Below, one piece after another: positions 54,261-64,000 of a stretch of DNA of 64,000 bases (position 1 is the first letter of the stretch; the number at the start of each line of letters is the position of its first letter). The DNA comes from Terebella lapidaria (taxonomy: Eukaryota > Annelida > Polychaeta > Terebellida > Terebellidae). Made by a program: the position numbers and the translations under genes. Location: positions 26,509,001 to 26,573,000 of the forward strand of contig OX424563.1 of NCBI GenBank assembly GCA_949152475.1. The letters are read 5' to 3'. Under the pieces are notes generated by a model. That model saw nothing but the letters and a program-made list of their open reading frames with translations, did no database searches and was not told where the DNA came from.

Positions 54261-56140
54261 TGTTTATTTCGAAAGGATGCACCGCTACGAAACCGAGTAA
54301 ATTCACGACATTGTGCGCGGACCCAGAATTTAAACGATAGAGGGGGGTGGGGGGGGGGGGGAGGGGCTAAATTCAATATTATTAGGTAGATTGCCAACTT
54401 TTCTAATTTTCGCGATATTAGTCTGAAATTTAGATTAAAATTGCCGTTTGACTCCCAGATGAAGTATGCCAAGTTATAGAACGATACCATTCAGCATCTC
54501 AAAAAAGAAATCACCGAAAAACTAGGCAAAAAAAAATCAGAGTAGAGCGTTTTGTTATTGCTATGATATTAGTGCAATATTCCATACATGTAGATGATAG
54601 TGAATCACAATTTTGAGAAATTATTATATTCCGAAATATTGAGATATTTTTGTCAATTTCATATGGATCCGAATCTGTTCATAGAAGAAAATATTGTTTT
54701 GATACTCAATGCAAACATATCTGAATTGACCTTGATTCATCAACCCACACAATTTCCAGATAATGCTTCGGGCATTCTGCACTAAAATCGTACCAGTTTC
54801 CAAGAAGACATCAAAGTTTCATCAAACCTTCCAGGAATAAATTAGGTACATACAGAGTATAGTTTCATTGACTTTTCTATGAAAATTTATTTCAGAGACT
54901 TATCGTAGGCGGATCTAGAGGACCTCCCACCTACCCCGAAGAAGGTGCTGACATATGCTTTGAAAACAGGTACTTTGAGTGAAATTTAAACACAGGAGAG
55001 GTCAAGAAGTTACCACATAACATAAATATATGGCTTTTGGGGCCCTTGAGCGGGCCCCGGCTGCACTGACCTCGCTTCAGGTTCGTTTCAAGCTGCCTTC
55101 GGGCTCTTCTGTGCCCCTCCCTCAAATTCCTGGATCCGCCCACGATTATCACGGATCTCATCAAATATGCTTGCGTTATAATTATTTTGTTCCTGAGTAA
55201 ACTACTAGTATGATTCAATGTGATCCACCGGCATGTATTGTGCGCGGGTTTCCATTGAACTACGATTTGAATGACCTTGTCTGTGGCAAGTGACCTTGGC
55301 TACACGATTGTATCTCACTTTACTCCCAACAATGATACATGTACAGATCAAATGTTTTTAATACACTAGCTCGTGCAGTGTGATATTGGATCAGGTCTGT
55401 TGGGATACTACTGGATATAAATTTCAGACAATGCTTATATAATATCATTACGACATGGCTAACATTTTGCACTCTATTAGGATACATATTAAACAAACTT
55501 TGACTGAAATTTCCGAGATTTGTACCTTGAACAAGTACGGCGATGCCATTGACAAAATTTGTCTTCATTTTTTTTTCGAATCTATTCCGGCTGATGATTT
55601 GCTGATACTGTTAATGTTTGTCTCGAGACCATCCCAAACATTTTCTCCCACCTGTCGTGGAGAAATATGGGTTTAAATATACATTTCTGTGAAAGATCCA
55701 AACATTATGACTATTCATTGGCGAATACAAACCTATAAAACCTAAACATCACATATATATAACCTATCATCTGGGGATTTAACCTTTTCCATAATCCACG
55801 CACATGACTTTTTATCAGGATATCCCAAGATAATTTAGAAGGTTTGTGGGTGAAAAGAATTGCAAACGTGGAATGACGTTGTTAAAGCTCTTACTACTTT
55901 CAGGAATGCCTGAATTTATTCATTCTACAGTATCTTTATTTTAGATGTAGAATGGCGTTCGCACAACAAAAGGGGTATCGTGGCTTCATTGACATTTGTC
56001 AGGATACTGTAACAATGTACAATATCGGCTAGCCAGGTGTTCTCTATCCAGTGTTTTCATGCACTATTACATGTGATTTTTTTAATAATTGTAATCCACC
56101 GGTTTATATTTGTCAAATCTTCGCAAGAGATCTTTTCAAA
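54261..56140. other. intergenic, no gene seen
   Basis: Contains a 13-base G run (54349-54361). Short ORFs (up to 111 codons in the neighbourhood) have no recognisable content. Confidence 0.45.
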
Positions 56141-56169
56141 GTTTCGTGACCTTAAGTTTGTGATTTTGG

Positions 56170-56295
56170 CTTCAGGCGTGGACCGACATTGACCGACACC
56201 TGATTTCACCCCTTTATGGCCATATATGGGGGTTCGTGGAATTCCATTTAAATTTTCTCGATTTTGCCTGACACTGGACTTTGAGATTGGATAAT
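56170..56295 (+). repeat. retroelement 3' UTR fragment plus dispersed repeat tail, copy 2
   Basis: GACCGACACCTGATTTCACC followed by TTATGGCC and GGGGGTTCGTGGAATTCC resembles the 3' UTR of the minus-strand fragment at 51021-51131. Then GATTTTGCCTGACACTGGAC and TTTGAGATT match the tail at 54215-54250. Confidence 0.5.
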
Positions 56296-59132
56296 GGACT
56301 CGGTTTTGTTTGCTCGGATACTATTTACTTGGGTATTGTTTCCATGTTTATTGAACTTGATGCACGAGCGGCATGGTGCGTGATTTATGAGCTAAGCTGT
56401 GGATGTATTTCTCTCCAAGATTTATGCATAATTTACCAATTGCATTACCTTTTAGCACGGTCGATAAAGCGCACCGAAAATGTGCATAATATTCGTCGAA
56501 GGGCTTCGAAATTCATTATTTTTATCACTGAATACATATGGTTGAAAGAGTGTACAAATGAATGTAATATTTACACGTATAGTAAGAGAAACCATCCGCA
56601 GCAAATTGCATACTAAAAGTACTGTTTATTTCAGGTTATACATGTATGAAACTGGGAACCTAGTTCCCATCTACAAAGTTTTAAAACCATATTCATGACC
56701 AAAACCACTTGTTTCCCAGTCATCACCATTAGAACACATTAGAAGATGTAAAATATATACTTGAAAACGAATGTGACTAAAGATACTGACATTGTTGCGA
56801 ATCGATATGACTACTGAGCATGAAAAATCTAATAATAACTCGGAAATAAACCAATCTATGGGAAGTGCACTGGAAAATGAAAATATATTAAAAGTCTGGG
56901 AAACGGGTGTATAATTTCGTATGGCTATAAAGCATGGTCGCATTTTCACCAGAGATGTATTCATATATACCGGTAATTAAATCTTTTGAACAAGGAACTT
57001 GTAACATAAGCCCTGACCAAATCATGGACTAAAATGCGTTCATAACGTTATAGCAAATATAGAGAGATGATAAAGGGATGCTGTGGATCCCGAAAAGTCA
57101 ATTCCCCTTTCTTTATGTTAACGGCCCATATTGATAAACTGCACGCAAGTGAGTTCCCTTGATCCATGACAAGATTAATTAATAATAAGCGTTTCGACGT
57201 AAATCGCATTCGACTCAGGCAGTAATTAGATATATATACTATCAATGAATTCAAAAGACGGCATATTGTTGATCCTAGTGGTTTATTCCCGGTATGCAAC
57301 GAAAACGTCCCTCTCGCAAGTGTGACGTCCACGCGACCCTATGATTAATTCATTCATCCACTATTTAGCTACTGCGAACACATTTGCACGGCCCCAATAC
57401 CCGATAAATAATAAATTATTCCGAACGCGGACGATACACTTCATCAACTGAAAGGATCATTGATCACATTTAATGCGCCTTAAGTGTATTATCCTGATTT
57501 TCCAGGTTATGGGCCACGAGGCGGGTGACTGCATAGTTTTGTCTCATGTCAAGTCTACGATTCAGAGCACCGAGACCGAACTGCATCATATATGGTCTAC
57601 TAGGTAATTCCAGAGAATTCGGGTTTGTTGTTGCTTACGTTGGAAACCATTATATCTTGTAAGCATAGAATGAAAGCTTGTTTATTTTACCGTGCACGAC
57701 ATTGTCGTGTGTAGGCCTGTAATGTTTGTCGATTCTATCAGTTTAACAATATTAGCTGAATAATGATAGATACATAACAACTGCCATATAATGTCTATGG
57801 AATTGTTCTTTTCATGGAGTTTTCATTGGACTGAATCAAACAAAATCGAAATTTAATTACAATAAATTAGCCTGAATGATGAGGAAGGTTACCAGAAAAA
57901 AATCTTAACACACAGGTACATTGACACATTAACAGCCACAACAGCTGCAACAGAGCCAGTTGTTTTCTTAATTTCTCCATCAAGTTTTCGATTGCGGTCA
58001 ACATTTGATATTGGATATTATATACAAAATTGTTCCTGATATAGTTTAATTGAATGAGTATGAAGATATGTATCAACACAAAAATGTTATGTGTTCAATT
58101 GATAACTGCATCGTTCAGCTGTTGATGTCATATCATCTGGACCACACAGGTAGAACGTAACGTTACCTGATAATGGAGCAGAACAATGTATTCTGTTATC
58201 ATGGTTAATTTCCTACATTAACCTATATCTTTCGTATCTGGTGTAATGACGATGGATTTTTGAAATGTATAGACATGGTTAATCATCTATGATAATATTC
58301 ATACATACATACATTCATTCATTCATCATTAATCTTGGGACACCATGTGAATGCCAACATACACATCTCTTGTTAAACGTGACTTTCAGCTTCACCGTTT
58401 CATTTATGTGGGATCAAGTTCAAGGTCTCCAAAAGAACCGCCATACATGACTTCTTCTGTGAACGTAACAATTTATTATCAACAATACAACTAAATTTTG
58501 ATGATTCCAAAAACAAATATAAGACACAAATACACATTTGCGTCGCCAGGAACAGACACTGTGTGAAATGTAGCTGTTTCTACTGTACACCTGATGGAAG
58601 AGTGCATATTTAACTGCACAACAACCCATTTAAATTAATTTGGAAATCCGAAACAACCCCCATGGCATAGATGTATGACAAGTACACGAGTAACTAATCA
58701 CAAGACAAAAGGCTACTTTCAAAATGATAGTGGCATAAAGTTATTAATTTTTCCATACCTTTCTGATCGAACGAAGAAAACATAACAGTTATATATCTGC
58801 ATTTGTATGCGATTTGTACACCTTTCTGATTGATTTCGTTGCGAGTTTCTGGTGGAGATATTTCGAGTTTGTAATATTACCGCCATCCCTTCATGCGATG
58901 CGATTCCAGCTTACTCGTATATGTTCGAGCCAATCGAGCGTTAAATAGGTTATGTCAGAGGTAACTCTGAATGGCGCACAAAACGAAAAAAGGCAGCTGC
59001 TACTACTGTTTTATGCTTGATTTATCCATCTGATCAAGCATAGTTTGTTTTGTAACCTATTTTTCTAAGACCACAGGCTTATATGTAATTGATTTGGAAA
59101 AAAAATAGTTTTACTGCCAATATTACTTTAAA
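56296..59132. other. intergenic, no gene seen
   Basis: 2.8 kb of AT-rich DNA without domain-bearing ORFs, clear terminal repeats or RNA genes. A CATA/CATT microsatellite lies near 58300-58325. Confidence 0.45.
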
Positions 59133-59914
59133 TTAAAGATGTCCGCTCCCTTTCAATCCAAACAGAAGGGCTAAAATTTGAAATTCGTTTGATGATTTTC
59201 AGACTTTCAAAGAATTCTCAATATGACATTGTACAATCGAAAACAGAAAATTGGGATCAAATATTCTCTTTAATGTGGGATTATGGGTAATTTAACCCCC
59301 AAAATACACCCCCAAAATACAATACCAGCAAAATGGGTTATTTTCTAGCCATTTTCCCTAAAATCAATATTCAATCGAAGCTTGTGAATAGTTGTTACTG
59401 AAAATTTGTTTATTTATCAACTAACTGCTTGTATGTTTCTGATGCAAAGAAATTAGAGAGTCACCATGCCAATTTTCCCTCTAAAAGCATTCATATGAAG
59501 CAAACATAGGAAATTCCACCTTAATTAGCTGAAAATTTGTATAAATTCACCGACATCCACATATATGACAACCTGTAACAAAGAAAAACTAGCATGGTGA
59601 CCTCCATATTTTGTTTTTGTTTCAAACACATACACAGCGGTTCGTTGATAAAATAAACAAAATGGAAGAGAAATCTATTCACAAGATTTTATTATGTATT
59701 GATTTTAGTGAAACTGGCCAAAAATGGCCCCTTTTGATTGTATTTTTGGAGTAAAATTACCCATAATTCCAAGCTAAAGAGAATATGTGATCCCAACTTT
59801 CTGTTTTCGAATGCACAATGTCATATTGATGATTCTTTAAAAGTCTGAAAATCATCCAATGAATTTCCAATTTCAACTCCTCTGACTAGATCCAAAGGTA
59901 GCGAACCATCTTAA
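59133..59914. mobile_element. long-inverted-repeat element (~780 bp)
   Basis: The left arm (59133 to about 59310) and the right arm (about 59750-59914) are imperfect reverse complements over about 170 bases. Shared words include GATGATTTTCAGACTTT, CAATATGACATTGT, CGAAAACAGAAA and TTATGGGTAATTT. TTAA occurs at both outer ends (59133-59136, 59911-59914). The loop contains CCCCCAAAATAC repeats. No ORF. The class is undetermined. Confidence 0.7.
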
Positions 59915-61895
59915 TACAAATCCAAAGGCTACCTATAATACAAATCTAAGCTCTATATACAATCGTGTCGTATGCCGAGTCCAAATCACACGTATCAGAT
60001 CACATGGGACCTTTGGATTATCACTCAAGATCATCTGAGGTCAATACTTCAAGATCACCAAAAGATCCGACTTCTGTCGAAGCCTACTCATGGCAATTTA
60101 TTCCACACTTATTTCACCAACCGTTCTTTTTATATACATGACAATCCACCCTATATTTCATGATTAACCACTGTTCCAAAATTACGTTATTCATATTACA
60201 CATTAAACTTCTGTTTCTTGTTAACTCAAACAGTTTGTGGGTAAATATTCAAATATTTGCTATTTGCCACATTGTGTAGCATGTCCTAAGTGGTTATATC
60301 ATATGTAGTGTGAGGATCTTGAATTCCCCAGGTGTATAGGGCCAGTAAAAAAGTCACACAAACTCTCTTATCCCAAAATCTGCTGCTCGAGATAGTAGGA
60401 TTTCAATTAAAGTGGCATATATTCCAGATATATCAGTAGATAATGTGAAACGCCTAACAAACTGGGAAAGATCCATTTACTATGAAACATACACAACTGC
60501 ACTCAATATATACCATGTTGCTCTGATCGGTAAATGTGGTTCTAGCCATTGCTAGCCACCGCGTCACCCGAAAACCGAGCGGCTACGATGGAAAATCGAT
60601 CCTATGTTGGCATTGCAACCACTGTGGGGTGACAATGGTATAATTTGCTTTCGTGCGCTGGTCATGCCAAACAATAGAGAATGCATTCAATAGCGGCCGC
60701 ATGCGATGATACGCTACCAAGGCATTTTCAGGAATGATACTGTAAGTTGACATTTGTATGGCGCTGGCTGGTTTGAAGTGTGGAAAAGAGGAATGCGACC
60801 TGGATACCTCAACATTTGAAGCTTTGTTCTGTCAGTGCCAGGATTATGGAACAAGTTGCACAATATACACTGTGCAGTTTGTTACTCTCGGCTCTACGTT
60901 TGTTCCCGGCAGGTATGGAAGTTGTTTCCATTGCTTTTTGAATGGCCAATATGAGTTTATGACATGTATATAAATATGTCAAGACTAACGTGTTATGCAA
61001 ATATTCAAGTTTGAACTGGTTCGAATCCTGTTAGTCGACGGTTCATAGTATACTTATAAATGTACACATATAGGGTTGTTAAAAAGACGTTTACCTACTA
61101 TCGTGAAATATGATTGTGATGATATCCTCGATATGGAAAAATAATATCTTTTAATGTGGAAAACAATATATTTATTATATCCATCTATGACAATAATATT
61201 TGTCATGCCTGTATCAATAACGACCGCACATTTCAAGCTATATGCTGATCAAGACACATTATTCACTAGTCTATGAAAAAAATAACCCTGTATATAATTG
61301 TTTTCTGATAGATATAGCCTTACATTATATATACGCACATGACACATCTTTGCACATTTACAAAATATGATACATCTTTACTGACTTGTTTTCGTTTTTG
61401 CCTTTTTCAAAACTTGTCTAATGTAATGTTTTAGTTTTTGATTCTTGAAAATGAAATGTGCAAACATTCATATTCCAATATCAGAAGAGAAGCTATTTTC
61501 ACATTGAGACAAATTTCATATTCTTACTACATGTACATTTGGAATTTATGTCCTTTACACTTTCATTCTCGAAGTCCCAATATAGAAAATGCTAGTAAAA
61601 ACTCAAACAACTAGAGAAATTACCTTGCTACAACAAGGACAAAACTCAAACGAACAACACGAGCAGTAAATAGCTACAAAGTTTTCATATTTGGTGTGAC
61701 CTACACGGCTATGATGTATTTGTACTTTTGTGAAATTTGGGTGGCAAATTTTCAGATTTTTGTGTTCGTAAGTTAGTTCGCTTTCACAACCGAAGAGACC
61801 GAAACCGAAAAAACACAATGATTTTCCTAAAACAGATATCCATTATTGATACAAACGAATTTTACATGCAGTCTGCAATTAATATTCACATTTAG
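59915..61895. other. intergenic, possible 5' region of the downstream retroelement
   Basis: No gene recognised. The 5' boundary and promoter of the downstream Penelope-like element should lie in the right part, but I found no terminal repeat or hammerhead-ribozyme motif. Confidence 0.4.
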
Positions 61896-62875
61896 GTGTA
61901 CAGTAAATCATATTATTCATTTGAATACTATATAGAACAGAAGAGGAGATTCCAGGAATATGAATGGATTCAAATGCATACACACTATAGAATTCAAAAA
62001 TATAAAAAACGTGCCAACTCTCCTACTAACAATACTAAACCCTCTCGCTCTGTACCTCCATCCTCAAATAACACCCTCCCTAAACCCTTCCCTCTGTGTC
62101 CACTTCTAACCGCTTCCAACTCCTTGACACTCTCTCTAATCCTCCTTGCCTCTCATCATCTGATGATTGGCCACCTCTCTCTCGCTCTTCTCCTGATAAC
62201 CCCCTTAGTGCCACGCTCAAACAGCGTCTGCGCTCTCCTTCTTCTCCTGAACTCTCACCCACCTCTCTACCTAAAGGCAAACGCTCTCGCTTTGCCTCTC
62301 CTAAAAACTCTCCTAACACCACTTTCCATGTCTCTCCTTCTACTATCAGAGGGCCCAAAACTCTTTGGGCACTTCCTAAACTAACCTCCTCCACTGTCGT
62401 CCTCGGCTCTTCTAACCTCTCTCGCATCACCAAATCCCCCGTCAGTGATATCCAAGTTGTGTCTTATCCTGGAGCTTTGTTCAACCATCTCAGAATGATG
62501 TTCACGGCCTGTAAAAAATCATTTGATGCCCCCAAAAACTTAATCTTAAGTGTTGGCCTGAACAATCGAAGCTCCAAACCAAGTGTTACTTCAATTCCAG
62601 AGCTGAGGAATATGATCAGCAGTGCTTTCCGAATCTTCCCCCACTCCAAAATTCTTATTCCAAAAATTAACTACTCAGACAATCTTCCGTCTGTAGAGAA
62701 ACGCAAATTGGATATGATTAACAGGGCTTTGGATGACATGAGTTCACGTTTCAGCAATCTCACAGTTGTTAAACAGTTGGATCCAATCAAGTTCTATACA
62801 CAGCCAGATAACATTCATTGGACTGAACAAACGGCCAATGAAATGGTGAAATTCTGGCTCAGTCATTTAAACTAA
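61896..62875 (+). CDS. retroelement ORF1 with SGNH/GDSL-hydrolase-like domain
   Basis: The SGNH part is open at 62084-62875. Near residue 100 of that frame VVLGSSNLSRI matches SGNH block I (Ser in a G-x-S-x-x-S context), ILSVGLNNRSS resembles block III (G-x-N) and DNIHWTEQTA matches block V (D-x-x-H), close to the C-terminus. The N-terminal part is Ser/Pro-rich and lacks an ATG in this frame. An ATG frame from 61896 (MYSKSYYSFEYYIEQKRRFQ) runs through Ser/Asn/Pro-rich sequence and could be the true N-terminus if one frame change occurs near 62085-62100. SGNH domains occur in the ORF1 of CR1-type LINEs. The 3' end overlaps the RT ORF in the -1 frame. Confidence 0.65.
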
Positions 62876-64000
62876 ATCATTCTGAGGGTCCACCGAACTC
62901 CAGTACGACTAATAATGTTGTAAACCTTTCCAAATTTACACTTTCGGACACACAAATCGCTCTTCTAAATCGTGGTTTGACATTTGTTCCCACACCCAAA
63001 ATAACATTGGATCCAATTGAACAAGCTGTGCGAGATTTTGGTAGAAAACTCAAACTTCAAAATTATTTTTCTCACCGTCCAAATTCATTTACAAATAGAT
63101 CAAAATTCACTCCAAAATCTACCTGGACTCCACCCAGTTCCATGATTGACAAGCCTGTTTTGGATTGCATTTCGGCAATATCTAAAGAAATTGAAAATTT
63201 GAAAATTCAACCAGAAACCAAAAACCTAACAAAAATTGAATATAAAACTATAAAGGATTTACAAAATAACGTAGACTTGGTAATCAAAAAAGCAGATAAA
63301 GGTAGTGCAGTCGTAATTTTGGATAAGCAAAATTCTATTAATGAAGGTTTTCGTCAATTATACAATCCAGCTCATTACAGAGAAATTGACACTCCTCTTT
63401 ACCTAGAAAATTCAGAAAAAATTACAAAAATTTTAAAAGGATTACGCAATTCTGGATGCCTTTCTGAAAAAGAATTCCAATTTCTTTTACCACCAGAACA
63501 CTCTCGTCAAAGAAGATTTTATATGCTACCTAAAATTCATAAACCCAAAGACTCCTGGCCAATTCCAAATGTAATGCCACCAGGGCGCCCAATTGTTTCT
63601 GACTGCAGCAGTGAATCTGAAAAAGTAGCTATGTATATTGATTCATATATAAAAGATCAAGCAAATAAGCATCCATCATATATAAAAAACACGTATGACT
63701 TTTTAGATAAAGTGAGAGGGCTTGAACTAGATCCAAATTCTTTACTAATCACTTTAGATGTTGAAAGTATGTATACTAATATAAATCATGAAGAAGGTAT
63801 CCAAGCAATTAAAAATGCATTCCCGACTCTGAAAAACAATGAACTATTCAAAGGTATAATAGAATTATTGGAAATTTCACTTAAATGTATTGACTTTGAA
63901 TTTGACGGTAAGACATTCCTACAAGTTTCAGGCACAGCCATGGGTCAGAAATATGCACCTCATTATGCAGATATTTATATGGCTGAATTTGAAAAGCAAG
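62842..64000 (+). CDS. Penelope-like reverse transcriptase (ORF2, 3' partial at window end)
   Basis: 386 codons open without a stop to the window edge. Motifs in order: KKADKGSAVVILDK, RRFYMLPKIHKP, PGRPIVSDCSSESEK, LLITLDVESMYTNI (Asp of RT motif A) and VSGTAMGQKYAPHYAD (motif B region). This series is typical of Penelope-like elements, which use RT with a GIY-YIG endonuclease; that endonuclease and the catalytic YxDD box would lie beyond the window. The first ATG is at 63142, deep inside the conserved sequence, so translation probably enters from ORF1. The frame overlaps the last 34 nt of ORF1. Confidence 0.82.
62866..62872 (+). promoter_or_regulatory. candidate -1 ribosomal frameshift site between ORF1 and the RT ORF
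   Basis: T TTA AAC, in the ORF1 frame, has the X XXY YYZ form of a -1 slippery heptamer, and the ORF1 stop codon TAA follows immediately. A one-base backward slip continues into the RT frame at 62872. I found no convincing pseudoknot downstream by eye. Confidence 0.65.

Noticed and set aside
62080..62433. Minus-strand 117-codon ORF opposite the SGNH ORF
   Set aside because: An antisense shadow of the Ser/Pro-rich ORF1 coding sequence.

Overview
The window is nuclear DNA of an animal, most likely a marine invertebrate (lophotrochozoan or mollusc-like, inferred). It has AT-rich intergenic DNA, genes split by GT-AG introns, many TACATGTA-type words, and a dense layer of retroelements, MITEs and AGGTCA-rich repeats. 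There is no operon structure, CRISPR array or prokaryotic gene.

Layout. (1) 457-6179 and 10598-17370 hold two tandem, same-strand copies of a secreted alpha/beta-hydrolase-fold gene. Copy 2 is complete (10 exons, 482 aa). Copy 1 lacks only exon 1, which would lie before base 1. Eight of the nine shared exons have identical lengths. Their introns carry different inserts: a hAT-type MITE in copy 1 and an element full of GATA palindromes in copy 2. Both copies share what appears to be a GC-AG intron. (2) 17700-31142 is a full-length Ty3/Gypsy LTR retrotransposon with two 755-bp LTRs that differ at two positions. It encodes Gag, Pol (protease, RT, RNase H, integrase with GPY/F end) and a third 932-aa ORF with a zinc-finger-like cluster and a coiled coil. 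(3) 31550-41000 is repeat-rich: an inverted copy of a satellite-carrying element, a decayed LINE split by a 504-bp MITE, a 1.3-kb element rich in TGACGTCA and GGTCA words, a 229-bp MITE and a LINE 3' remnant. (4) 42236-49065 is a complete eight-exon carbohydrate sulfotransferase gene (505 aa, CHST15-like, Golgi type II membrane protein) with a foldback element in intron 3. (5) 50491-53410 is a 2.9-kb element made mostly of a ~133-bp tandem repeat with nuclear-receptor-like half sites, interrupted by a retroelement fragment. (6) 53400-61890 shows no gene, only repeats, including a ~780-bp long-inverted-repeat element. (7) 61896-64000 is the 5' part of an apparently intact retroelement, running off the window. 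An SGNH-hydrolase-like ORF1 overlaps a Penelope-like reverse transcriptase ORF2 in the -1 frame, with the heptamer T TTA AAC directly before the ORF1 stop.

The most novel signals are the SGNH plus Penelope-like RT arrangement with its candidate -1 frameshift site, and the Gypsy element with its extra ORF and a strand-biased CGRCCC word spread over coding and non-coding parts.
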